Source of the DNA: Lineus longissimus | Taxonomy: Eukaryota > Nemertea > Pilidiophora > Heteronemertea > Lineidae | Direction of reading: 5' to 3' | Length of the DNA stretch: 64,000 bases | Assembly (NCBI RefSeq): GCF_910592395.1 | Contig: NC_088308.1 | Span: 2,356,001 to 2,420,000 of the forward strand | In this document: positions 24,341 through 35,131 of the stretch, piece after piece | How positions within the stretch are numbered: the stretch's first letter is position 1 | Layout: every line of letters starts with the position of its first letter | The notes under the pieces: model-generated | Database searches by the model: none | Seen by the model: only the letters and a program-made list of their open reading frames with translations | What the model was told of the DNA's origin: nothing | Program-made: the position numbers and the translations under genes

Positions 24341-27300
24341 ATGAATGTAATGGAGAGACGTGGTATGGTGCTCCTTGCGGGGAATTCGCACCGTGATTTG
24401 TCTACTCGTATAGCTGAGTGAGTTGACAAGGAGTGATTATAAATTCACGTTCACCGTCCACGTTCTATCTACCTTGATCTACATCCATACAATCAAAAAA
24501 ATACCACAGTACGCATGTACTGTGTAGTCTGTACAATGTAGTGACCCGCTGGCCTTGGATTGGAACATGCACAGTACATCGCACCTATTATATATGCATC
24601 TAGTTTTCCCATATTGACCGTGAAATGCCCTTTGTAAACAGTTTCCATCTCTATCTACAGAAATCATTCATCCATGGAGTGCATTTCTTTGGCTTTGTGG
24701 TCATAACTCATACAGTACCTCAAAATCAAATGGGTGATGCCAATCGATGGCAGAAAATCGTGACGGATATCTATGTCATGAATGATTTTCGCTTCTTTCA
24801 ATCAAATTCTATTATAGATAGTCATTTTTTGCAGGAGAATTGGCGTAAGGTTGTCAGATCTCTCGGCCTACAGGAAATCAAACCGTGGTGAGTTCAATGG
24901 TCCGTGCCAAATTTGACCAAGGCACTGGATGTCAGTACAGTTTATACATCTGTAGTGGCCAGTCTAATAATCTAAGGCTGTAATGGGGAAGTTCACCATG
25001 CTGGTTTTGTGTTGGAAGTTAAAAATCCTTTTTCAAGTTCTTGCATTGCCACTTCGTGTTCGAGTGAGATGACTTCGAGTGCTAATGCAGATAACTGAAG
25101 ATCTCTTAGCCCCATCATGTTTCACAACTTAAGATGTAAGACCTTTTCAGAAACAACTGTAGAGATAGCTGAATCGGTGAGAGGAAAGGATGTCTACATC
25201 ATACAGACAGGAACAAAGTAAGTTAACACAAAAATAATTGGGTAGTTTGGCATGGATTGGCCAACAGTTCAATCTTCAATGAGCCACCACATTCTTTCAG
25301 TATTGGTAGGTTTGTTTCATTACAACAATCTGCTTTGAAGCCAGTGTGTGAATACTTGCAAGCCTACACCTTTAATAGTCAAAGTTCTCCCTGCAGCCAG
25401 AGAAGCCATGCTGTACGCTTTACTGACACAATCCGTCTTTGTTTCAGAGATGTTAACAATGATGTGATGGAGTTACTAGTCCTGGCGTATGCCTGTAAGA
25501 CATCTAGTGCCAGGCGTATAATTGGTGTCCTTCCCTACCTCCCTTACTGCAAGCAAAGCAAGATGAGAAAACGTGGCTGCATCGTCTCTAAGCTGCTCGC
25601 CAAAATGTTGGTCAAATCAGGTATGTCACTGGTAACTTGAGATTTGGAATCACATTGCCTGTTTCTCCTTAAAAGGCAGAAGTTTTTACTCGTGTTGGAG
25701 GGTGTCAAATAGTGTTGGACATTTTCATACTCCTCCTGTTCATCTTATTCTTAGTCTTGTTTTCATTGTAGGGATTGATCATATCATCACCATGGATCTT
25801 CACCAGAAGGAAATCCAGGGCTTCTTCGATATCTCTGTAGACAACCTCAGAGCGTCACCATTTCTTCTGCAGTATATACAAGAACAGGTAAGCCTAACTG
25901 TCACCATTCAAAGTGGTGTGGCTGACCAAGACCATACTGCCAAGTTGTTTAACCCCCCCCCCCCCCCCCCCCCACTGGGTATGGAGGTTTCATCTTGTGA
26001 TTGCTTTCAATTGTTAGTGTCTGAAGACACTCCCTGATGTCCTTCTTTTGTTATAACTTCAGATCCCAGACTTCAGAAATGCTGTGATAGTTGCCAGAAA
26101 TCCCAACTCAGTGAAGCGGGCTACATCTTATGCCGAGAGGCTGCGATTGGGGATTGCTGTAATTCATGGAGAGGAAAAATCCGAGTCTGAGAAAGATGAT
26201 GGCAGGAACTCGCCCCCTCCTCAGGATGCTCACAGTCACACTCACCAGAGGGCGATGGGGCTCGAGATGCTGCCAGGTATCATTCCAGGTCGCTATTACA
26301 TTTATTTCATTCTTTGTGTTGCGTGAGATTGGAAGTGTGCCAGTCAGGGGTGTTGTCCCGATACTACGGCAACCTCCAGGATGGCAGGGAAGGAGAATAT
26401 AAGAGTAAATGAAAGGTTTTCCAATTTTGCCCTAAAAACTGAATATCTTTTCTGCTTTGCATTTTGCATGTTTCTATTAACAATTTACTACTTTTACATG
26501 TTAATTTAGCTACTTCTTTTACATCAATTCTTCCGAATGCAATGCTATGCTCAGTATTGACATTTCTTTGTCGCCAATCTCTGATATTTTGAATATAAAT
26601 TTCTGAGGTGTTACAAATGCTATGTATGTCATGTATGTTTCTTATGAAAAAACTTTATATTCCAGTCATGCAGGCTAAAGAGAAACCACCAATCAATATC
26701 GTTGGTGATGTCGGCGGAAGGATTGCAATTATCGTTGACGATATGATCGACGATGTCGAGGCATTTGTCACAGCTTCTGAGGTGCTGAAGGAAAGGGGTG
26801 CTTACAAGATTTATGTGATGGCCACCCATGGCCTGTTATCCTCTGATGCGCCAAGGCTTATTGAGAATTCACCTATAGATGAGGTAGGTGTACGAAAGGG
26901 TTTTTTTATCCATAACTGCAGATTGGTGCCTGGTTGTCTCAACAGGGGGCTAATACTATCAAACTCAAGTAATATGCAACTGCCTGATCTCACAAGTCTG
27001 TCACCCATTTAGTTGAATTAGTTTGCAGTGCCTTTCCATAGTTTGAATCACATTCTGTAAAAAAAAATGTGTTCTTCAGTTAGACTTCTGCTAGTTTTAC
27101 CTGTGGTTCTTATCTTGAAACCTTTGTTTTGTATAATGTTCTGTAGTTTAACCTCTTATCGGGTTTGTCCATTCACACTTCTTGATAACTCGTATTTCCC
27201 TTTGTGTGAAATAACCTGCTCACAACTTACTTTCTAGGTCGTGGTAACCAACACTGTGCCACATGACGTTCAGAAAATGCAGTGCCACAAAATAAAGACC

Positions 27301-27396
27301 GTCGATGTTAGCGTGATGCTGTCTGAAGCCATCCGGAGGATACATTATAATGAGTCCATGTCCTATCTCTTCAAGAATATCTCAACGGAGGATTAA
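24341..27396 (+). CDS. PRPSAP: Phosphoribosyl pyrophosphate synthetase-associated protein, isoform with last exon A
   Basis: Eight exons: 24341-24417, 24835-24887, 25151-25217, 25448-25620, 25772-25887, 26063-26276, 26666-26883, 27238-27396 (TAA 27394-27396). They total 1077 nt or 358 residues; human PRPSAP1 is 356 and PRPSAP2 is 369. The start [16 protein letters not shown] matches the PRPSAP N-terminus in length. Further landmarks are [52 protein letters not shown], the long linker [19 protein letters not shown] typical of PRPSAPs, and the PRPP-loop region [15 protein letters not shown]. PRPSAPs are catalytically inactive relatives of PRPP synthetase and bind it, damping PRPP supply for nucleotide synthesis. 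Exon A ends [12 protein letters not shown], close to vertebrates. Which vertebrate paralogue is closer was not resolved. Confidence 0.95.
25953..25973 (+). repeat. poly-C tract in PRPSAP intron
   Basis: A run of 21 C between exons 5 and 6; its exact length is likely variable or poorly sequenced. Confidence 0.9.
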
Positions 27397-28118
27397 ACGG
27401 TTTACCTGCGGGAGAGACATGAACAACTCCTAAAATGTGCTTGCTCTTAGAATTGCTTACTGGCATTTGTAAATCCCTCTTGTCACTTGAAAATAATTTC
27501 AATAAGTGACTTGGCCTCTTGAATTTGTTTCCCACCATTCGGATAGTCTGTAGGATATGTGATTTGGGAAAAATTGTTCTGTAAATATGAAACCTCCTTG
27601 AAAGTCATTGAGTTAAACTATGTTTCGTTAAGTGTATGTTTTGTACCGAGTGTTCTGTTGTTTTGATAATCATGTTAGCAAATAGGAAACAATGTGTGCA
27701 GAAAAATCATCATTTTCCTCAAATTTGTGGTATTTAATACAAAGATGTAAATTGTGAGTGAATGTCATTTTGTTGATGATAGTGACTCAGATGACAGAGG
27801 ATGAAAGATACATGAAGTGTATAAAAAAAGTGAAGACAGTGAAGACAGTATATCATGCATTTATACTCAAACCTGAAATCCAGGTCTCTGACTTGGACCT
27901 GTCAATATGTTTGTTTGTGTTCTGGTGGATGTTTAAAAAACACTAAAGATCTGTATTTACATGTAAATGTCCAGATTTGTACCTTTCAACTGCTATGCCT
28001 GTAACAAAAAGTAGCTGGATAAATTAAAATCTATTGGTTAGCTAACACACTTTCTCCTATCATGCGTAAATTAACTCTTCAACGACTGATGAATATGAAT
28101 ATGATTTTGGTTTTTTAG
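27397..28118 (+). other. 3' UTR of isoform A / intron for isoform B
   Basis: AT-rich with no canonical AATAAA; ATTAAA at 28024-28029 could end the exon-A transcript. Otherwise nothing coding. Confidence 0.4.
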
Positions 28119-28271
28119 GTGGTCGTGACAAACACAGTGCCACACGATCTCCAGAAACTTCAGTGCTGCAAAATCAAGACGGTGGATATGAGTGCTTTCT
28201 TTGCTGAAGCGATCCGGCGAATATATCACGATGAACCTATGAATCGATTTCTTTCGTCGATTGATGAATAA
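28119..28271 (+). CDS. PRPSAP: Alternative last exon B of PRPSAP
   Basis: Preceded by a pyrimidine-rich acceptor (GGTTTTTTAG at 28109-28118) and ending in TAA 28269-28271. It encodes 50 residues starting [20 protein letters not shown], homologous from its first codon to exon A and in the same phase (0). By hand, about 30 of 50 positions are identical, with most change in the tail ([12 protein letters not shown]). Splicing exon 7 (ending 26883) to it gives a 356-residue isoform. The exons cannot both be translated in one mRNA because A carries a stop. The nearest strong poly(A) signal is downstream, at 29110. Confidence 0.85.
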   Translation: MVVTNTVPHDLQKLQCCKIKTVDMSAFFAEAIRRIYHDEPMNRFLSSIDE

Positions 28272-29109
28272 CTTTGAACACAAGAATATCTTGTATAAAT
28301 TGTTTGTTTTATGCCTTTAGTATTAGATTCAGTTTATTTCAAATTAATCAAGTGATATAATGTACATGAACGTCTTGTATTTTTTTATCATCAATAAGAT
28401 GTAATGCCACTTACAAAGACTTACATGCAGACAAAATGGTAAATAACTTGTTTGTGTTATGTATGATCTGGGCTAGTCTAGGTGACAGATTTGTTTGGTT
28501 TCAGGAGGGGGATCTTCTTGATAAAAGCCAGTAACTCTTTTGCACTTTGTTACATTTTCAGTTGTTATTCTCGGTTGTTTTATGGGCAGAAGCTTCTGTC
28601 CTATTATGATTTAAATGTGTTGGTTTGGGGTTGGTCAGGCTAATGCATGCTTTTATTTCATTTATCAGTGTGGGGAACTAATTATGAATTTATGCATGTG
28701 ATGGCTGGAGTTAAATGTAAACTGGGTATTATCAAAAATATATAAGGCGAACTTTTGTGTTCATTGTTGAAACAGTTTGTTAGAAGGTATTGAAAAACAC
28801 CAGTGAAGTTTTTTCAAGGAAATTCTGTATGATAATGTACAAATATTTTGAACAAGTTGAAAACTAACTGATTCATTATACATGTAGTTGATGAATACCA
28901 GAGACTACTGTTTGTTATATTGTTTTGCTTGTGTTGAAGACACGCAAAGTGCAAATTACTTTGTAGGTAACGACATCTGATTTGGTCTTTCGCTTCTATG
29001 CCGTCTGCTGATCTTAAAGATCAGTTGATTACATACATGTATGTAAATGCACAAGTGCACACATTCTGTTTATTTACTTGTACATGTAGATCTTTTGGTG
29101 ATGAATTTC

Positions 29110-29115
29110 AATAAA
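29110..29115 (+). terminator. poly(A) signal, PRPSAP
   Basis: AATAAA in the context TTTCAATAAAACTATTTC, about 840 bp after the stop of exon B and the first canonical signal for the gene. Confidence 0.6.
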
Positions 29116-29135
29116 ACTATTTCTGTATGAAGATT

Positions 29136-30095
29136 TTTGTCCATTGTCTCTTTTTTGCCCATTCTCCAAAGCAGACAAACACAGTAGGACTGCCCGCCTC
29201 ACCACACTGCTATCACTCTGCTGGAGTATGTCCTTTGCCGTAGAGAGATACCTTATTGTGTGCAAAAACATTACAGGAGTGAAAACCCCCTTCCTCACAC
29301 TCGATGCCCTGGTTTCAGTCCTGAATTGGTACATTGTCCCCCTCAGGCCTCCCGATCATCATGTCACCTCTCAAAGACGGCCTAGGCTGACCCAGAACTC
29401 CAACATGGTCTCAAGTTTTGCTGTCACTTGTGAACAAGTGATGGAAAGCGGTCATTTCTACGGCATGAAAAATTATACTGGCCCCTCTCGAGAAACGTGT
29501 GGTGGTCGCCATCTGTGCTGAACTTGGGAGGAATTGTCTCAATCAGATATGGCAGGGCTGTTTATACTCAATGGAGGACATCTATTGTTTCACAATGGGG
29601 CGGATTACCAATTCCAGTGGATCGGGGTAGCTAAATCAATGTCCATGCAAATGACATTAATTTTATCATCGAAATTAGAACAGAAAATGTTGTTTGCATA
29701 GAATTTATTAAGAAATTTAGCAAATATAACATTCAGCACTAATTTCAACACTAAAATAAATAAACATTGTCAGCAGCACTGCGCTGGCTATGAGTCCAAT
29801 TGTAATGCAATGTCATACAGAGCTAATGCATTATAGACCACCTTGCTTCATACAAACATTGTACAATTACATGTGTGTAAAACATTCAATGAAATTTGAC
29901 AATAGTCTCTAAAGACGCTCCTTTCAATATGCCCTGCAGAGCATAAATTTGGAGGGTTTTTCAAATACATGTACAGTGTATTTGATGTTCCTACAGTAAT
30001 GGCATAGTCCTATTGCACTAGTACACTGGACAGGTTCTTCAAGGTTCAGGTACCAAGGTAACTCACCGTTGATATATTCGGCATAAAACTTTTCG
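29136..30095. other. convergent intergenic gap PRPSAP / PALB2
   Basis: AATAAA on the minus strand at 29709-29704 is a good poly(A) candidate for PALB2, giving it a 3' UTR of about 0.4 kb. Open frames run on both strands at 29074-29521. The plus frame includes FAVERYLIVC, which faintly recalls a GPCR TM3 end, but no family match is convincing. Confidence 0.4.
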
Positions 30096-33000
30096 TTATG
30101 TTATATCTCTGTAAATATTCACACAACATTGATCCTGTTTAGCAGAGACCGTCATCATAAACAAGTTCTTGCAGTTCCCGACTGTAGTAAGACACTGGAC
30201 ACATCCTTTATCTAACGATCCGATGACATCTCCAGAGTAAATGTCCCACACGGTGACGTCTCCCGAGGGATGAAGACCAAGAAGACGGTCCTTGAAGATA
30301 CTCAGGGACACAATCCTGTAAGACAAACAGTTTGGTTAACACCTTCAGCGCCATCGCCATCGCCATCTTCAGGGCAAGGCACGAACTTCCTGCGGCGTAG
30401 TTTTTTCATGAAGTCACCGCCATCGCTATCTTCAGGGCACGGTAGGAACTGAAAATACCGTTTGGTCTATACAGTTCCTCCCTTGCCCTGAAGATGGCGA
30501 TGGCGTAGTTCTTTCATGAAGTCCATGAGACTCCGATAACCAGCTCAAAGAGGGGGGATTTGGGCCACGAGATCTACGTGGTTTGGCGCTGAAGGTGTTA
30601 ATTTGAAAAATACAAAGGGGAAACCAAATACTAAAGGCAAGTGTACATTTATCATAGAAAATAACATAACTTGTTGGTCCCCAATCAACAGTAATATACC
30701 AGTTGATGCAGTCTCCTCAAATCAAGTCATCAGACATATACTTTGGTTCAGAAAGACAATGTGACTTTGGGTAGACACCCTCGTCATACTTGCCTCTTGT
30801 TTCGATCAGTTTCAAATGATATTGCACTCTTGGCTCTTCCCGACTTTGGGTTTACAATGACCAATGAAATCTCATCCTTGACTTTTGAAGACGCAAGGAC
30901 TGGCAGGAAGAGAAAACCCTGAAAATAAGGACATGAAATGTATTTTATTGTTAAACACGATGAACATTCTTGCTGGATGCTTTCTGTATTTAACCCAGCT
31001 GTGACAACTTATATGATGAAGAGTAGGCCATTAGTCAGGTAAAGACATGGTTCAACCAAGGGTTAAGAAAATTCATTCTTTTCCTATTCACTATACATGT
31101 ACATGCGTCATAACCAAATTAGATGGTATAAGCTGACAATGGTTTATCGAACACTTATCTCCTTACCTGCTCTTCAAATGCAGCTATACAGGAACGGACA
31201 GGAAGGATCACAGCGAACTGCACACTTGTCAAGAGGGTACCACTATTAGTGTTCCTGTCAACAGAAAAAATGAAGTCAATGCATGGGTAGTTTTGATATA
31301 TCCAGTTCTCCAAACAGAGCCCGAAACATGTACTCTGCTTCAGGGCTATTTGATTCCCATTTTCAGAGTGACTTCTTCATACGACTTCTTCAAATGCAAG
31401 TTGGTTCACAAGGACATTCTCAAATCACAGATTCTGGTACACGTATGTGATTGCTAGGCTACTGCTTTAGAAGTAAAAGACTTGTTTCGTGTCTGCATTG
31501 AAAAACTTACCATAGATATGCAGTATTACTGCTTGTACTCAGCACAAGAGAAGGGATGGTCGGGATGGCTACTAAAGAGTTGAGATGACCAGAGACTCTT
31601 GGGAATATCACATGTGCATCAATTAACGTGTAGTCTTCATTGAAGGTAAACTTCCTCAAGACACTGATGCCTCTGGCACTTGTACTCATGATCAGTTCTA
31701 ACTCACTCTGGACAATGCAGTGAATGGATGGACTGAAAAGAGCAATCACTCTGACACTCAATCAACCAATCATCCAATTGAAAGCGCAAAAATAGATAGT
31801 CAAGTACTTCATCTAGTTAAATGTAACCAACAAAATGTTGTCATTATCTCTGCTTTGGTGTAAAAGAACTTTGAATGTTACCTTTCTTCGGTTGTTTTCA
31901 CAGTCATCTCACACAAGTTCCCAAGGGTTTCCAGCTTATTTCCTCGGATATCACATGCGAATATTCTAGCAGAACAGGATTGGTCTGACTGACTCAGAAC
32001 AGCAAAGGCTATGGTACTCCTTCTGGGGAAGGCATGAACACTCTTGGTGGACAAGTCCTGAGTGAAAGATAAATAACTGTCATTGATTGAAGAAAAGCAA
32101 ATGTTTATAAGATACTTTGTACATAAAATTCCATTCTGATTTGGAAATGTGGTAGATTTTATCCATTTCCAAGTATTCACATGATTAAGAATGACTGATA
32201 TATAACATTATTCTTGACTTTGGTGAAGACTTGGGAAGTCTGATGACAATACATTCCTCCAACCATACACAGAAGCGACAATAATGTCTAATCTGCACTC
32301 AAAGTGTTAATGTAGGGTTGGAATTGGGGTGGCCAAGGGGCCTCTGGGAAAGAGAACTCTCAGCTAATCTTGAACAGCCCCTAAAACACTTACCATTTCT
32401 GACTTCCACTGGCACAACAGAAACCATTGATTATCACGGTGAAGAATGACCTGGACTTGATCACTGCTGCATACTACAAGATAGGGAATTTTGCTGGATC
32501 TGGTCTCGACAATACCTGCAGTCATTGCATGCACAGGATTTGAACATTTACAGTGCCTAATTGGGATGCAATCCACCAATCGTAGCCGGTCATTTTTCTG
32601 GTGCTTGCAAGTCTGGGCCACATCAGTTGAAACAACTGACACATGACAAAACTGTGTTTCTCCCTCACTGACAGCACAAGGTTCAGATAAAAAAATTTGA
32701 CTTGAACCTCTCAAACAGTTCTTAGTATCCTGACAACTTGTTTTTCCAGAGCAAAAGTTTGAATCACCACACATATCATCTCTGTTTGACTTGGCTTGAA
32801 TACTTTGGCTAGAATTGAAAGTCGCGGACTTGCCACTGTCACTGAGTTTTCTAAGTTTGCCTCTGCCATTTTCCTTGTCAGGAAGATTAGAGGCCCTGGA
32901 CTTAGCACTGAGTTTTCTAAGTTTCTCAGTTCCAAATTCCTCATCGGGAAGACTGAAATCTCTGGAATTCAGGACAGGCGTGCTCGGAAAGATGGGAAAG

Positions 33001-34750
33001 AAAGATCTGTCATCCTGACTTGAGGACTGAGACTCAATCAAGTCCTGGCTACAAGGCTCAAACAAGTCAGACTCAGAATCCCATGTATCCTCTTGGAGGT
33101 TGCAGCTCACTGACTCAGCTGGTGCACCACTACACTGAGAGTGAGAGCTGGGCGACTCTTTTGACTGGCTGGATGAATCAAGATAACTGTCATTGATAAT
33201 ACTCCCAGAAGTAGTTCCACTAAAAGTCTGAATCTCTAAACTTGGATTCGCAACAGAATCTTTTAAAACAGACCAGTGACCATGTTTCTTTTTTCGGCCA
33301 CGGCGCTTGATAGAACATAACGAATCCTCGGACAATGCACTTGAACTAGATTCCTGGGTTGCGGAAGTTTCTGGAACAGTGAGAGAATCCTGACTATTCT
33401 TGGTACCTAGATTCTGGTTTGTAATGAAGTCTTTAGATTTGCCAGAATCAGCTGAGCTCAAGGGATTTTTGCCATGTCCCTCCTTAGCCTCTGACACAGG
33501 AGTTATCCTGGCCACCTTGCAGATCCTTTTCGACACATAATTTCGATCATCATTGAACAGTTTTTCAGTTGTGTTTTCTGTGACCAGGCATTTATCACAG
33601 TCTGCATGACTCAGTTCCAAAACAACTGGATTTTCAATAAAACATGTAGTGTGTTTGACATCTAAGTGTCTATCTGAAATACTTTTATTGGCAGGCACAG
33701 ATCTAGAAGGCGAACTATGACTTAAGGAACAAATGTTTTGAGGAGGTGACACAATATGTTTTCTGTCTCTCTGCCCGTCCACCAGGGGTTCTGCAAAAGT
33801 AAGTCTTGATCTCTTCTTGGTCTGGCGAATGCTGCCTTTGGACAACTCTGTTCCATCATCATTGCTGACAGTGGAAATCTCTTTTAGTTTATCTTTGACA
33901 TGCTTCCTTCTTTCAGCTGCTTTATCGCTTCTCTGAAATATTGAGAGATCAGATTCTCAACTGGTGTACATGAATTTGATTATAAAACAGGGCTTACATG
34001 ACAGGCTATTGGCCTTGTACATAAATAGAGATAAAAGTTGAGTCATTTGGGAACAAACTATGCAACCTAGGTTTTTGCCCGAGTGACTAAATAAATCAAT
34101 GTCTTCATTTGTAGTTGTGTGCAACTTGATATTTTATCTGTGCTTCTGAAGGTGAACTATGATCCCTCCCTTGGTGTTTACTTTTGTTTTTGGCTTTCAA
34201 TAAACAGGTATTACTCACCTGCAATTTCTTTTTTCTCTCTTCATATTCTCTCTCCAGTCGTTCTATTTCCCTTCTAACCTGGAGTCATAGATAAACTGTA
34301 TTAAGAAATAAGCAAACAAGATAGCATGGCCATGCATGGATGGTCGTTTAAACCAACCTGCTAAGAGAGTGAGAATGGGAGAATGTTAGTGAATTACATT
34401 AGCCAGATCTACTTACTACTAGGCCTAGCCTAGGGCTAGGCAAAGAATGGTAGGCGTACGGGGTGGCTGTGACAGAATAAAGTCTATGTCTCAGAGTCAT
34501 GGCACTCTCAGTCAACAATAGCTGTGGTTACGGATGAGCTAGATCACATACGGTCCTACATAGTGCATTAGTACAGTTACAGTATGTACTGTACTTTGTA
34601 GTGTACTGCATGCATGTACTGTATATATCATATTGTATGCAGGGGTTTTGAACCTCAAATATTGGCACTAAAAAGCAAATTGCGAAACACTCCAAAGTCA
34701 GAATTCAACGAAGTAAGACTTTTTGAAGAATATACCTCTGCCTTATTCAT
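30096..34750 (-). CDS. PALB2: Partner and localizer of BRCA2
   Basis: Eight minus-strand exons: 34750-34736, 34278-34219, 33932-32394, 32057-31882, 31732-31511, 31254-31167, 30918-30794, 30315-30096 (stop TAA 30098-30096). They total 2445 nt or 814 residues; human PALB2 has 1186. Exons 1-2 and the start of exon 3 form a coiled coil (IERLEREYEERKKKLQ) that aligns without gaps to the human BRCA1-binding helix. Exon 3 (513 residues) is Ser/Gln-rich and disordered, with a basic KRRGRKKKHG at 234-243 and a duplicated LPD..E..G..KLRKLS at 353-389. The C-terminal region from about residue 470 is the WD40 propeller, with matches such as ISLVIVNPKSG and GDVTVWDIYSG. PALB2 bridges BRCA1, BRCA2 and RAD51 in homologous recombination. 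The intron after exon 7 uses a GC donor. Upstream neighbour RAB40 is divergent. Confidence 0.93.
30336..30601. mobile_element. TTAA-ended hairpin MITE, copy 2, in PALB2 last intron
   Basis: 266 bp with the same ends (TTAACACCTTCAGCGCC and GGCGCTGAAGGTGTTAA) and same orientation as copy 1. The centre (GAACTGAAAATACCGTTTGG) and the right arm align closely; the left arm is rearranged, with a CATCGC run and a duplicated CATCTTCAGGGCA segment. One end lies about 19 bp from the AG of PALB2 exon 8. Confidence 0.75.
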
Positions 34751-35131
34751 TTTTGCACCCTACTAAAACTTTGAAATGTAGAGGAAATTAGTAATTTGGA
34801 TTTATTTCGATGCAAAATTTGACAAGTTTTGTTTTCGCCGCCATTGCAATTGCGCCTGCGCATTGACCGAAAATAGCAAATATTTGTCTCTGCACATGCG
34901 TGATTTAGAACATCCGGTTTGGTGTGTTTGTGAAAAAATATTCATTGTGTCGTCTATTTTGCCCAATAACGCCACTAATAATTACTTGATTTACTTGAAT
35001 AAGGTGTAGAAAGGATAAGTTGATAATGTAAAAGTCATGGAAGCGGCCGTTACAATGGGAATATGTGATCATTGGACATGAACCCTGTTTTACTGTGGCT
35101 TTGGCTTTGCCTTTGAGCCTTGAGGCTTGAC
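34751..35131. promoter_or_regulatory. bidirectional promoter PALB2 / RAB40
   Basis: Only 381 bp separate the start codons. TGCGCCTGCGCA at 34851-34862 is close to the NRF-1 consensus, a second similar site TGCACATGCGTG follows at about 34891-34902, and GCCGCCATTG at about 34838-34847 resembles a YY1 site. No TATA box is obvious in either direction. This fits a CpG-type shared promoter of housekeeping genes. Confidence 0.6.

Noticed and set aside
25257-26037. long plus-strand frames spanning PRPSAP introns
   Set aside because: Only parts with splice borders and family similarity are exonic; the rest, including a poly-Pro stretch from the C tract, is intron read-through.
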